Shown: positions 6,394-14,227 of the stretch, in pieces
Layout of the letters: the number at the start of each line of letters is the position of its first letter
Numbering within the stretch: the first letter of the stretch is position 1
Origin: JANOYY01 sp031418035
GTDB lineage: Bacteria > Actinomycetota > Acidimicrobiia > Acidimicrobiales > JANYDT01
Length of the DNA stretch: 17,859 nucleotides
Assembly: GCA_031418035.1 (NCBI GenBank)
Contig: JANOWU010000155.1
Span: 1-17,859 of the forward strand
Reading direction: 5' to 3'
The notes under the pieces: model-generated
The model's database searches: none
Seen by the model: the letters and a program-made list of their open reading frames with translations, nothing else
What the model was told of the DNA's origin: nothing
Program-made: the position numbers and the translations under genes

Positions 6394-7005
6394 ATGGGAG
6401 CACGAATCGTCGTCATCGACAACTATGACTCGTTTGTCTACAACCTGGTGCAGTACCTCGGTGAGTTGGGGGCCGACCCGATCGTCGTGCGTAACGACGC
6501 CGTGAGTGTCGACGATGTCGCGGCCATGAAGCCCGATGGACTCTTGATTTCGCCCGGTCCGGGACGCCCCGAAGACGCCGGAATCAGCTGCGCAGTCATC
6601 GAGGCACTCGGTCCGAGCGTTGCGCTCTTCGGCGTGTGTCTCGGCCATCAGGCCATCGGGCACGTGTTCGGGGGCGCCGTGGTCCGAGCGCCGTCGTTGA
6701 TGCACGGGAAGACCTCTGTGGTGAACCATGCCGGCACGGGTGTTCTGGCCGGGCTTCCCGACCCGTTCACCGCGACCCGCTACCACTCATTGGTGGTCGA
6801 TCCGGCGACGATGCCCGCGGCGTTGGAGGTTGTTGCGACCACGGCCGGCGACCACGGCACGGCACCGATCGTGATGGCGATACGTCACCGTGAGTTCCCC
6901 ATCTACGGCGTGCAATTCCACCCGGAATCGATCCTGACCGAGAACGGGCACCGAATCGTGCAGAACTTCCTGGAGATCGCGCTCCCATCCGTCGTGGCAC
7001 GCTAG
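6394..7005 (+). CDS. trpG: glutamine amidotransferase of anthranilate / aminodeoxychorismate synthase
   Basis: A 203-residue class I glutamine amidotransferase, full length for the family. It releases ammonia from glutamine for a chorismate-using partner (TrpE or PabB) in tryptophan or folate synthesis. It starts IVVIDNYDSFVYNLVQYLGELG and has the oxyanion-loop SPGPGRPEDAG. The nucleophile Cys82 is in FGVCLGHQAIG; LMHGKTS and RYHSLVV are present; His176 and Glu178 are in YGVQFHPESILTENG. All triad residues are present. No trpE or pabB is in the window, so the choice between TrpG and PabA is open; one amidotransferase often serves both. The gene is convergent with pknB and divergent from crgA, exactly as Rv0013 in M. 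tuberculosis. ATG at 6394 is preferred over ATG 6367 because of the family's N-terminus and the TAGCGT box. Confidence 0.93.
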   Translation: MGARIVVIDNYDSFVYNLVQYLGELGADPIVVRNDAVSVDDVAAMKPDGLLISPGPGRPEDAGISCAVIEALGPSVALFGVCLGHQAIGHVFGGAVVRAPSLMHGKTSVVNHAGTGVLAGLPDPFTATRYHSLVVDPATMPAALEVVATTAGDHGTAPIVMAIRHREFPIYGVQFHPESILTENGHRIVQNFLEIALPSVVAR

Positions 7006-7018
7006 ACCGAAGAGGTCT
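7004..7018. terminator. short hairpin between convergent trpG and pknB
   Basis: AGACC-GAAGA-GGTCT forms a 5-bp stem overlapping the trpG TAG and filling half of the 30-nt gap to the pknB stop. There is no T-run. It is the only structure available to separate the two convergent transcripts. Confidence 0.3.
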
Positions 7019-7035
7019 CGTGCGGTGTGTCTGCC

Positions 7036-9486
7036 CTACGGCACAGGGGCAGGGGCGGGTGCGGGCGCCGGTGGCGCAGCCGTAGCGACGACAACGGGAA
7101 TCGTGGACGGAACCGTCGTCGCGGCCGCCGCAGGCACGGGGCCGGGGACCGGTGTGGGCGCGGCCGTCGTAGGGGGAGCGGTAGTCGGGGCGGCGGTCGG
7201 TACCGGCGTCGCCACGGTCTGGAGGGGCGTCGGACTCGGATCTGGCGCCGGGGCCGGTGCATCGTCGGCTGGTGCTTTCGTCGTCGTGACCACCTCGCCC
7301 TCGACCCCGATACGGATCGTGACGGTGGCCCCGACCTCGACGTCGCCGGTGTCGGGCGTCTGGGATACGACCTTGCCGACCTTTGACACGTCGGGCTCGG
7401 CGCGTTGCTTGACGACAACGATCAGGCCGAGGGCCTGAAGAGCCTCACGGGCGGAGTTCTCGTCTTTGCCGATCACGCTGGGAACCGTGATTGCCTTTCC
7501 TCCCGAGGCGACGATCAGCACCGACGAACCTTTGGCGACGCTCGTTCCGCCGCTCGGCTCGGTCCGAATCACGGTGCCCTTTTCGATGTTGTTGGACGGC
7601 TCCGACTGCACCACGATCAAGAACCCGTCACGGGTGAGGTCGACGCGAGCTTCCTCGACCGACTTCCCGTCGACTTTCGGGATCTGCTTCTTGGACGAGC
7701 TGACCGCGACGTCGAGAATCACCAGGGCGCCGGGGGTCACGACGGACTCCGCTCGAGGTTCTTGTGAGACCACCGTTCCGGCCTCGGCGACGTCGTCCTT
7801 TTTCTCGCGGATCTCCCAGGTTAGGCCGAATTGCGCGAGCTGGCTCTGCGCTTCCGATGCCGAGAGGCCCACGACCGATGGGACGGTTGGTTGGGTAGTG
7901 CCGGTCGAAACCTTGAGGGTCACGAGGGAGCCCTCAGCCACCCGAACACCGGCCTCGGGGCTCTGCTCGAGAACGACGTCGGCCTCGAGCGACGGCGACG
8001 TCACGCGCTCGGTCTCGACGCGAAGTCCCAGGTCGCTCATGACCCGGCGGGCTTCGTCGATCTTCAGGTCCTTCACGGCGGGAACCTGTACCGTGCCCGT
8101 CGACTGGCCGGTCACGCCGAGTTGCTTCGCGAGGAGAAACAACAGGCCGGCAAGGACGCCGAGAAGCACCAGAAGTGTCAGTGCGTACAGGCCACGCCGG
8201 GGGCGCTTGCGGTCGAGATCTTCGAATCCGACGTCGGGGCGTGACGGCAGTGGGGCATCGGCGTCGATTGCGCCGGTACCCGCCGCGCCACGTCGGCGTT
8301 GGACCCGGGTCGCGTCGAGGTCGTGGCGCGTATCGAGCCGGGTGTCGTCGGTGGCAAACGCGTCGGTGGAGTCGTCGGAGTTGTCGTCGGAGTTGTCGTC
8401 GACGTCGACATATGACGACACCTGCACCAACGCCGCATCGGGTCGAGGCGGTGTCGGCGGGATGGACCGGGCGGCGGGTGGGGTCGGTCGAAGCGCCTCC
8501 GACGGGGGTCCGGGCACGGCGATCACCGCCGTTGCGTCGGGATCGGGGGTGGTGGGCGGCGCAAGACGGCGGTTGGTCGAGACGGATCCGGTCAGGCGAT
8601 CGCGCAGTCGCACCACGGCGCCGCGTTGCTCGACGACTGATGAATATCGATCATCGACGGCCTTCGCCATCGAACGGCCGATGAAGGATTCCATGGCCTT
8701 TGGAACCAGTGGGCTGGCCTTGGTCGGTGCGACCGGGATGGTCTCCTGGTGGCCGTGGCGTAACTCCTCCACGGTGTTTCCGCTGTATGGGCCCTGCCCC
8801 GTACTCAGGTAGTACGCGATAAGGCCGACCTGGTACACGTCGGTTCGTTCGCCGGGGGCCTCGCCACGAAACTGCTCCGGGGCCATCCAGCGTGCCGGTT
8901 CAGCGTTCGAGTCGGCCGGGAGCCACCCGGTGCCGAGTGCCCGGAGAAGCCCGAGATCCACGACCTTCACGACGCCGCTGGACGAGACTCGGATCTTGTC
9001 GGGGTTGAGCCCGCCGTCGACGATGCCGGCTCGGTGCGCGAACCCGAGTGCGGCGGTGGTTCCGATGATCACATGCGCGACCCGTTCGGGCGGCATGGGG
9101 CCGTTCGCAGTCACCAACTCCGTGAGCGAACGCCCGACGACATGTTCGCTGACCATGTAATACGTCGGCCCGGGGCGGATGCTGCCGGTGCCGTCGGGAA
9201 TGCCGCTCGGGTCTCGTCCCCAGTCCAACACGGCAGCTATGGCGGGATGGTTCAGATTTGCCGTCGCCTGGGCCTGGGAACGGAAGCGGTCGAGGAACCC
9301 TCGATCTGCGGCGAGTTCGGGGAGCAGGGCCTTGAAGACAACGGCGCGATCGAGATGCAAGTCATGGGCAAGATACTCATCGGCCAGAACGGTGCGTCCC
9401 AACCATGCGGTCAATTGGTAGCGCCCATTGACGGTCGCGTTGATTGGAGAGGGGACGCCTGGCGTTTGGGAAGTCATTGTGCTCAT
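7036..9486 (-). CDS. pknB: PknB-type PASTA receptor with a predicted pseudokinase domain
   Basis: An 816-residue receptor in the pknB position. Residues 20-300 have the Ser/Thr kinase fold but key residues are lost. The glycine loop reads LGRTVLADEYLA (only the first Gly kept), the alphaC Glu is Gln71, HRD is Asp157-Gly-Gly, and the catalytic-loop Lys and Asn are Asn161 and Lys164. Lys52, the DLG aspartate (Asp177) and WMAPE (200-204) remain. A 130-residue disordered linker with an acidic DDNS repeat (363-375) follows, then RKRPRR and one membrane helix (432-453). Outside are four PASTA domains (about 464-528, 531-597, 598-663, 664-729), which in relatives bind muropeptides or lipid II, and an 87-residue Pro/Ala/Thr tail. 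It is last in the operon, 7 nt after pbpA. Phosphotransfer is unlikely; a sensing or scaffold role is inferred. ATG 9477 is an alternative start. Confidence 0.92.
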   Translation of the reverse strand: MSTMTSQTPGVPSPINATVNGRYQLTAWLGRTVLADEYLAHDLHLDRAVVFKALLPELAADRGFLDRFRSQAQATANLNHPAIAAVLDWGRDPSGIPDGTGSIRPGPTYYMVSEHVVGRSLTELVTANGPMPPERVAHVIIGTTAALGFAHRAGIVDGGLNPDKIRVSSSGVVKVVDLGLLRALGTGWLPADSNAEPARWMAPEQFRGEAPGERTDVYQVGLIAYYLSTGQGPYSGNTVEELRHGHQETIPVAPTKASPLVPKAMESFIGRSMAKAVDDRYSSVVEQRGAVVRLRDRLTGSVSTNRRLAPPTTPDPDATAVIAVPGPPSEALRPTPPAARSIPPTPPRPDAALVQVSSYVDVDDNSDDNSDDSTDAFATDDTRLDTRHDLDATRVQRRRGAAGTGAIDADAPLPSRPDVGFEDLDRKRPRRGLYALTLLVLLGVLAGLLFLLAKQLGVTGQSTGTVQVPAVKDLKIDEARRVMSDLGLRVETERVTSPSLEADVVLEQSPEAGVRVAEGSLVTLKVSTGTTQPTVPSVVGLSASEAQSQLAQFGLTWEIREKKDDVAEAGTVVSQEPRAESVVTPGALVILDVAVSSSKKQIPKVDGKSVEEARVDLTRDGFLIVVQSEPSNNIEKGTVIRTEPSGGTSVAKGSSVLIVASGGKAITVPSVIGKDENSAREALQALGLIVVVKQRAEPDVSKVGKVVSQTPDTGDVEVGATVTIRIGVEGEVVTTTKAPADDAPAPAPDPSPTPLQTVATPVPTAAPTTAPPTTAAPTPVPGPVPAAAATTVPSTIPVVVATAAPPAPAPAPAPVP

Positions 9487-9493
9487 TGCTCGG

Positions 9494-10969
9494 TCACTGC
9501 GTGGATTGAATGCTAAGCGCGCTCGTGATCACCCGGCGTGCAATCGGGGCAGCTATCTTTCCGCCGGTCGCAGTGCTGACCTCGGGTCGGTTCTCGACGA
9601 TCACGGCGACAGCTACGGACGGGTCGTCGGCAGGGGCGAACGCAATGACCCATGCGTGTGCGGTTCCTCGACCGGTTTGCGCGGTTCCGGTCTTTGCTGC
9701 GACCTGTACGCCGTCGATGGCTGCTCGTGTGCCGGTGCCTCGATTCACGACTTCCTTCATCATGGTAGTCATCTGTTCAGCGGTTTCTTCGCTGATGGCG
9801 GTGAAGAGTTTGTTGGTGCTTTCCGATTGGATCAGCTCTCCATCGGAGGAACGCACCTCGCGCATGAAGTGAGGTTCCATGACGACGCCCTTGTTGGCGA
9901 CGCCTGCTGCGACCATGGCCATTTGGAGTGTTGTGGCGCTGACGCTGCCCTGACCGATCGCACTCTGGGCAAGTTGGGGGTCGTTGCGCTTGAAGAAATC
10001 CACGGGCGGAAAGAACGACCGCACGGCGCCCGGCGAAACGTCGAGTGGGATGTTGCGATTGAATCCGAAACGCACTGCGCTCTCCAGTAGTCGTTCTGGG
10101 CCGAGATCGAGACCGAGCTGCGCGAATGCCGTGTTGCACGACACCCGGAACACGTTCGCGAGGTCGCCACCGCAGCTTGACCCACCGAAGTTTCGTAGTG
10201 GTCGAGTCGTAAAACGCAGGGGCAGCGAACGAAGCGTTGGGTAGATCGGCGTGGTCATACCCACCACTTCGGTTTCGAGGCCACCGGAGGCAGTGATGAC
10301 CTTGAAGGTGGATCCTGGTGAGTATCGTTCGCGATACGCACGAGCCAACATCGGCCGATCGGGATCGGCATTCAGTTCGTTCCACGCCTTGCGGACGTCC
10401 GCGAAGTCTGGTCCGGCGAGTTGATTCGGGTCATACGTCGGGTACGACACACTGGCGAGGATCGCACCGGTGCGAGGATCGATCGCCACGACGGACCCTC
10501 GACGTTTCTGCAACGACTGCGCAGCGACCAACTGGAGTTGGTGATTCAACGTGAGTTCAACGTTGCCCGTCACGATCTTGGAGCTGAGGAGAGACTTCAG
10601 GCCCTTCGCGGTTACGGCGACCTTGCGACCCGCTAGTACGTTCGCATACGAACGCTCTATGCCGCTCGTTCCGTAGTTGTACGAAAAGAATCCCGTCGTA
10701 TGCGCGTAAAGGCGACCTCGGTTGTAGCGACGAAGGAATTTGTAGGGACTGGACCCGTCGGTGTTGCGGAATGACTCTGCGACCACGACGCCATCGGACG
10801 TCGTGATGGAGCCGCGAGGCTCGCCGAAATCACGCACTGCCGATCGGGTGTTGCCCGGGTGGTTCGCCAGCTGATTGGAACGAACCACCTGGAGGTAGTT
10901 GAGCTGTCCGACGAGCATGACGAAAAGCGCAATGAACACGACACCCAGCTTGCGAATGTTGCGGTTCAC
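9494..10969 (-). CDS. pbpA: penicillin-binding protein, class B transpeptidase (PbpA)
   Basis: A 491-residue D,D-transpeptidase that cross-links peptidoglycan at the outer face of the membrane, the partner of the adjacent SEDS polymerase. There is a short cytoplasmic N-terminus, one membrane helix (8-26, LGVVFIALFVMLVGQLNYLQ), and a small pedestal region with EPRGSITTSDG (50-60). The transpeptidase domain has the nucleophile Ser220 in YSPGSTFKV (SxxK), SCN (277-279) in VFRVSCNTAFAQLG, and KTG (426-428) in VAAKTGTAQTG. All three catalytic motifs are intact and the length matches mycobacterial PbpA (about 491). It starts with GTG at 10969 in a GTGA overlap with the rodA stop, which implies coupled translation. 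Confidence 0.95.
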   Translation of the reverse strand: MNRNIRKLGVVFIALFVMLVGQLNYLQVVRSNQLANHPGNTRSAVRDFGEPRGSITTSDGVVVAESFRNTDGSSPYKFLRRYNRGRLYAHTTGFFSYNYGTSGIERSYANVLAGRKVAVTAKGLKSLLSSKIVTGNVELTLNHQLQLVAAQSLQKRRGSVVAIDPRTGAILASVSYPTYDPNQLAGPDFADVRKAWNELNADPDRPMLARAYRERYSPGSTFKVITASGGLETEVVGMTTPIYPTLRSLPLRFTTRPLRNFGGSSCGGDLANVFRVSCNTAFAQLGLDLGPERLLESAVRFGFNRNIPLDVSPGAVRSFFPPVDFFKRNDPQLAQSAIGQGSVSATTLQMAMVAAGVANKGVVMEPHFMREVRSSDGELIQSESTNKLFTAISEETAEQMTTMMKEVVNRGTGTRAAIDGVQVAAKTGTAQTGRGTAHAWVIAFAPADDPSVAVAVIVENRPEVSTATGGKIAAPIARRVITSALSIQSTQ

Positions 10970-12396
10970 GCGTTGACCGCCTCCTTCGGGTCGCGCTGAG
11001 GGTCGCGCTGAAGGTCGATGCGGGTCTCGTCGTCACGGACGGCAGCCTCGGCACGATCGATACGCTTGTTCCGACGCTTCTCGAACCAGGTCAGCGGTAT
11101 CTGGTCCCCATGGCGGACGTTGGCGTCGTGACTCAACCGGAGAAGTAGAGCGACCACCACGAAGTTCACCACGAGCGAAGACCCGCCGTAGCTCACGAAC
11201 GGAAGTGTGACGCCGGTGAGCGGGACGAGCCTGGTGACACCTCCGGCGATGATAAAAGTCTGTATGCTTAGGATTGTGGTGAGCCCGATGGCGAGAAGCT
11301 TCTCGAACGGATTGTCGGAGCGCAGTGAGATCTTCAGACCCGCGCCGACCATCAGGAAGAAGATGATGATGATGGCGCACGAGCCGAAGAGTCCGAGTTC
11401 TTCGCCGATGGCAGCCAGAATGAAGTCGTTGTAGCTCGCCGGAATGCGCGTCGGGGCACCCTGGTTCAGACCAGAGCCGGTGATGCCCCCGGAACCAAAG
11501 GCGTAGAGGCTCTGGATGATTTGATAGCCCTTCCCGTCGGATACGGGCCACGGGTTGATCCATGTCGACACACGAACCTGCACATGGTCGAACACCTGGT
11601 ACGCCACGGCCGCGCCACTTAGAAACATGGCACCGGTGAGTGCGACGTATGACCCCCGTCCGGTGGCCACCCAGAGCATCGCAACGAACAGTGCGAAGAA
11701 CAGCAGTGATGAGCCGAGGTCTTTCTGCAACACCATGATGCCGATCGACGCGATCCACGCAAGGGCAACCGGTGCGAAGTGTTTCGGTTCGGGCCATGTG
11801 ACGCCGAGGAAGCGTCGACCGGCGATCGCTAACAGCTCGCGTTTCTCCACCAGATACGAAGCGAAGAACACGCACAGGACCACCTTGGCGATCTCGCCCG
11901 GTTGGAACGTCACCGGTCCGAACCGTGCCCAGATCCGTGAGCCGTTTCGGGCGTAGCCAATACCCGGCACAAGTGGAAGGAGAAGCAACCCGATACCGGC
12001 CGCGAGAAACGTGTAGCGCAGATATTCGAGTTTGCGGAGATTGCGTGCTGCTACCAGTGTGACGACAAAGGCAAGTACACCTACGGCTGTCCACAGTGCC
12101 TGCTTGTCGGCGAACCCGGGCTTCAGGCGGGCGATCATGACGTAGCCAATGCCATTGAGGACCGCAGCGAGAGGGAACAGGGTTGCGTCGGCGTGGCGCG
12201 CGTAGCGTCGAAGCGCGAGATGACCTAGTACGAGGAGACCGACGATCACCCCGAGAAACACCCGGATGTTCGCCGGCACGGTCGCGGTCTTGGCCAGGCT
12301 TGACAGGGCGTGGGCTCCGACCGTGATCACCGCTGCGACGATCAGTAGGCCGAGCTCGATTCGTCGGCGAGGCACAGTGCCGACGGTGACCTTCAT
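10966..12396 (-). CDS. rodA: SEDS peptidoglycan glycosyltransferase RodA/FtsW
   Basis: A 476-residue polytopic membrane protein with about ten hydrophobic segments. SEDS proteins polymerise lipid II into glycan strands and work with a class B PBP, here the next gene, pbpA. Signature features are NGSRIWARFGPVTFQPGEIAK (151-171), QKDLGSSLLFF (224-234), the GLNQGAPTRIPASYNDF block (309-325) with Asp324 at the position of the essential SEDS aspartate, and GEELGLFG (331-338) right after it. The C-terminal SYGGSSLVVNFVVVALLLRL is also typical. A charged cytoplasmic tail of about 55 residues (EKRRNKRIDRAE, then DLQRDPQRDPKEA) ends the protein. The start ATG overlaps the pstP stop by 4 nt. The operon position, equal to Rv0017c, argues for RodA rather than FtsW. 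Confidence 0.95.
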   Translation of the reverse strand: MKVTVGTVPRRRIELGLLIVAAVITVGAHALSSLAKTATVPANIRVFLGVIVGLLVLGHLALRRYARHADATLFPLAAVLNGIGYVMIARLKPGFADKQALWTAVGVLAFVVTLVAARNLRKLEYLRYTFLAAGIGLLLLPLVPGIGYARNGSRIWARFGPVTFQPGEIAKVVLCVFFASYLVEKRELLAIAGRRFLGVTWPEPKHFAPVALAWIASIGIMVLQKDLGSSLLFFALFVAMLWVATGRGSYVALTGAMFLSGAAVAYQVFDHVQVRVSTWINPWPVSDGKGYQIIQSLYAFGSGGITGSGLNQGAPTRIPASYNDFILAAIGEELGLFGSCAIIIIFFLMVGAGLKISLRSDNPFEKLLAIGLTTILSIQTFIIAGGVTRLVPLTGVTLPFVSYGGSSLVVNFVVVALLLRLSHDANVRHGDQIPLTWFEKRRNKRIDRAEAAVRDDETRIDLQRDPQRDPKEAVNA

Positions 12397-13697
12397 TGCG
12401 TTTTCTTCTTTGTATTTGTGGAGGGGGTTGCTTTAATGGTGGTCTCGGTGAATCCGTCGTACGAGGTCGTGGTCGACGACGGAGGAAACGGTGTGGGCGC
12501 GGTGGCGACCGTGGGCGCCAACGAGATGCCCTCCGTGCTCGGCGGAGTACTGCTGCTATCGGAAAGGACGATGGTAGACCCGTCTGACGACGAAAGAGGT
12601 GCCGTCGTGGACCCGCTGATCACCGTTGAGTCGGTGCCGACCACGATGACCGTGCTGTTCGGGTCCTCGACGTCAGGTGCGGCCCGGATCACGGCGAAGA
12701 CGATGCCGCCCAGCACCGCAAGAATCGCGAAGAACGCAAGTACTCGAATATTGATCGGGAGCGGCTTGCGGACCTTGGGTGGTATGGGAAGGGGTGCTGA
12801 GGCCGTGGCCCCTGTGGCGATCCTGTCGGCCGACGCGGACGATTCGGCCGCGCCGCCAAGCGAGGTACTAGGTGCACGTACTTGTGTGGAATCGAGGTCC
12901 CACGACGCAGCCATTGCGGCTTCGTCGTAGCCGGCGTCGTCGACCACATCGACCACTACGACACTGACGTTGTCTCGACCCCCGCTCTCCACGGCAAGTC
13001 GAACAAGTTCGCGGGCTGCTTCTGCGGGGTTCGCGAGTCGGCGAAGGATCGATCCGATTCGTTCGTCGGAGAGCTCGTTGGTAAGACCGTCACTGCACAT
13101 GAGATAGCGCATCCCCGGTGCAGGGAGGATCTCCAACACGTCGATTTCCACGTGGGTATCGACCCCGAGAGCACGTGTCACGACGGAGCGCTGCCGATGG
13201 GTCTTCGCCTCTTCCGCCGTGATGCGTCCTGACCTGAGCAGATCTGCGACGACCGAGTGGTCTTCGGTGAGTTGTTGGAGTTCGCCGTTGCGCAAAAGAT
13301 ATGTACGCGAATCACCGATGTTGAATACGGCGACGACGACTTCGGCGCCGTTCGGCGTTTCCGCCGTCGACAGAGCGATTGCGGTGAGGGTGGTACCCAT
13401 CCCGTAGAGGTCTTCATCTGCGCCGGCTCGCTCGAGGAGCGACTCGTTCAGAGCTGCGATTTCGTCGGTGATGACTTCCGTATGGAGGGTCGGAGCCGCC
13501 GGGTCGGTGCTCAGTACACGGGTGACGAACGCGCCGAGGCCATCGGAGACCATCTCCGCGGCGACTTCGCCACCTCGGTGTCCACCCATGCCGTCGGCGA
13601 CACCGTACAGGCGTCCCTCGGCCATGACGATCCGGTCCTGGTTGTTGGCGCGCACCCTACCGGCGTCGGTCGCGGAGCCGCCGATCAAGCGAATCAT
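12393..13697 (-). CDS. pstP: PP2C-family Ser/Thr protein phosphatase PstP
   Basis: A 434-residue membrane-anchored phosphatase that removes phosphate from Ser/Thr in kinase-regulated proteins. The cytoplasmic PP2C domain (about 5-250) keeps the metal-binding aspartates: Asp35 in VADGMGGHRGGE, Asp129 in NIGDSRTYLLRNG, Asp203 in MCSDGLTNELSD and Asp242 in GGRDNVSVVVVD. The N-terminal RANNQD motif has Gln in place of the usual Glu. A linker follows, then one membrane helix (about 317-338) and a Ser/Thr-rich outer tail of about 95 residues. It sits between fhaB and rodA with 4-nt overlaps at both ends. It appears active, unlike the operon's kinase-like receptor, so its substrates must be phosphorylated by a kinase encoded elsewhere. 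Confidence 0.95.
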   Translation of the reverse strand: MIRLIGGSATDAGRVRANNQDRIVMAEGRLYGVADGMGGHRGGEVAAEMVSDGLGAFVTRVLSTDPAAPTLHTEVITDEIAALNESLLERAGADEDLYGMGTTLTAIALSTAETPNGAEVVVAVFNIGDSRTYLLRNGELQQLTEDHSVVADLLRSGRITAEEAKTHRQRSVVTRALGVDTHVEIDVLEILPAPGMRYLMCSDGLTNELSDERIGSILRRLANPAEAARELVRLAVESGGRDNVSVVVVDVVDDAGYDEAAMAASWDLDSTQVRAPSTSLGGAAESSASADRIATGATASAPLPIPPKVRKPLPINIRVLAFFAILAVLGGIVFAVIRAAPDVEDPNSTVIVVGTDSTVISGSTTAPLSSSDGSTIVLSDSSSTPPSTEGISLAPTVATAPTPFPPSSTTTSYDGFTETTIKATPSTNTKKKTQ

Positions 13698-14227
13698 TTC
13701 GTGAACTCCAGCACCGTGTTTCCGATGTGTATGCGGTCACCTTTGGCGAGCCGGTTGGGGCCGTGCACCGGCTTCTTGTTCAAGAACGTGCCGTTCGTGG
13801 ATCCGAGGTCTTCGCAGAACACCTCGCCCTCGCGGCGAAACACGCGAGCGTGGAGCTGTGACGCGAAGTCGTCTTTGATCGGAACGGCGCACGCGGGCGC
13901 TCGCCCGATGGTCATCTCGTCGGTGATCGGGTACGACGTTCCTCGTTGCTCCGGTGGCTCCACCACTTTGAGCACGTAGTCGGCCTTCGTTCGTTCGGCC
14001 CTCTTCACGTTGCGTTTGCTGATCTTCTCCGGGGGAATGATCGGGGAAGCGACGTCGCCGCGACTTCGGGCGCGCGGGGCTTCGGTGGTTCCGGCATGCA
14101 CGCTCTCGGCAGCCGAGCGTCGTTCGGCGAAGATCTCGACCCAGACGGCGCGAATGACGCGCGCGAGGAAGAGGTACAGCACGGCCAGGAACACCAACTT
14201 GAGGACGGCCAGCACGGATTCAGGCAT
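13694..14227 (-). CDS. fhaB: membrane-anchored FHA-domain protein FhaB
   Basis: A 177-residue protein: N-terminal membrane helix (5-24, VLAVLKLVFLAVLYLFLARV), a basic linker (about 50-85), then one FHA domain (about 90-175), a phosphothreonine reader. The domain has TIGRAPACAVPIKDDFASQLHARV with the binding residues Arg109, Ser123 and His126, then EDLGSTNGTFLN with Asn145. The usual Arg of SSRH is Leu125 here. Mycobacterial FhaB (FipA) links FtsZ and FtsQ and is phosphorylated by PknA. ATG 14227 is chosen because it gives the membrane helix at once and an 8-nt overlap with the fhaA stop; the 32 extra residues of a longer reading to 14323 would lie wholly inside fhaA. The stop overlaps the pstP ATG by 4 nt. 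Confidence 0.92.
   Translation of the reverse strand: MPESVLAVLKLVFLAVLYLFLARVIRAVWVEIFAERRSAAESVHAGTTEAPRARSRGDVASPIIPPEKISKRNVKRAERTKADYVLKVVEPPEQRGTSYPITDEMTIGRAPACAVPIKDDFASQLHARVFRREGEVFCEDLGSTNGTFLNKKPVHGPNRLAKGDRIHIGNTVLEFTK

Noticed and set aside
8361..8410. Possible CRISPR or microsatellite array from the GTCGTCGGAGTT repeats
   Set aside because: Only two to three short units without spacers; they encode the DDNS repeat in frame within the receptor linker.
7025..8812. Long plus-strand frames opposite pknB, including a Gly/Ala-rich protein resembling PE_PGRS
   Set aside because: The Gly/Ala repeats are the mirror of the Pro/Ala/Thr tail codons of the PASTA receptor, and the rest mirrors PASTA and kinase-like codons.
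11033..12094. 353-codon minus-strand frame inside rodA
   Set aside because: It is a shifted-frame shadow of the SEDS gene, Arg/His-rich without hydrophobic segments.
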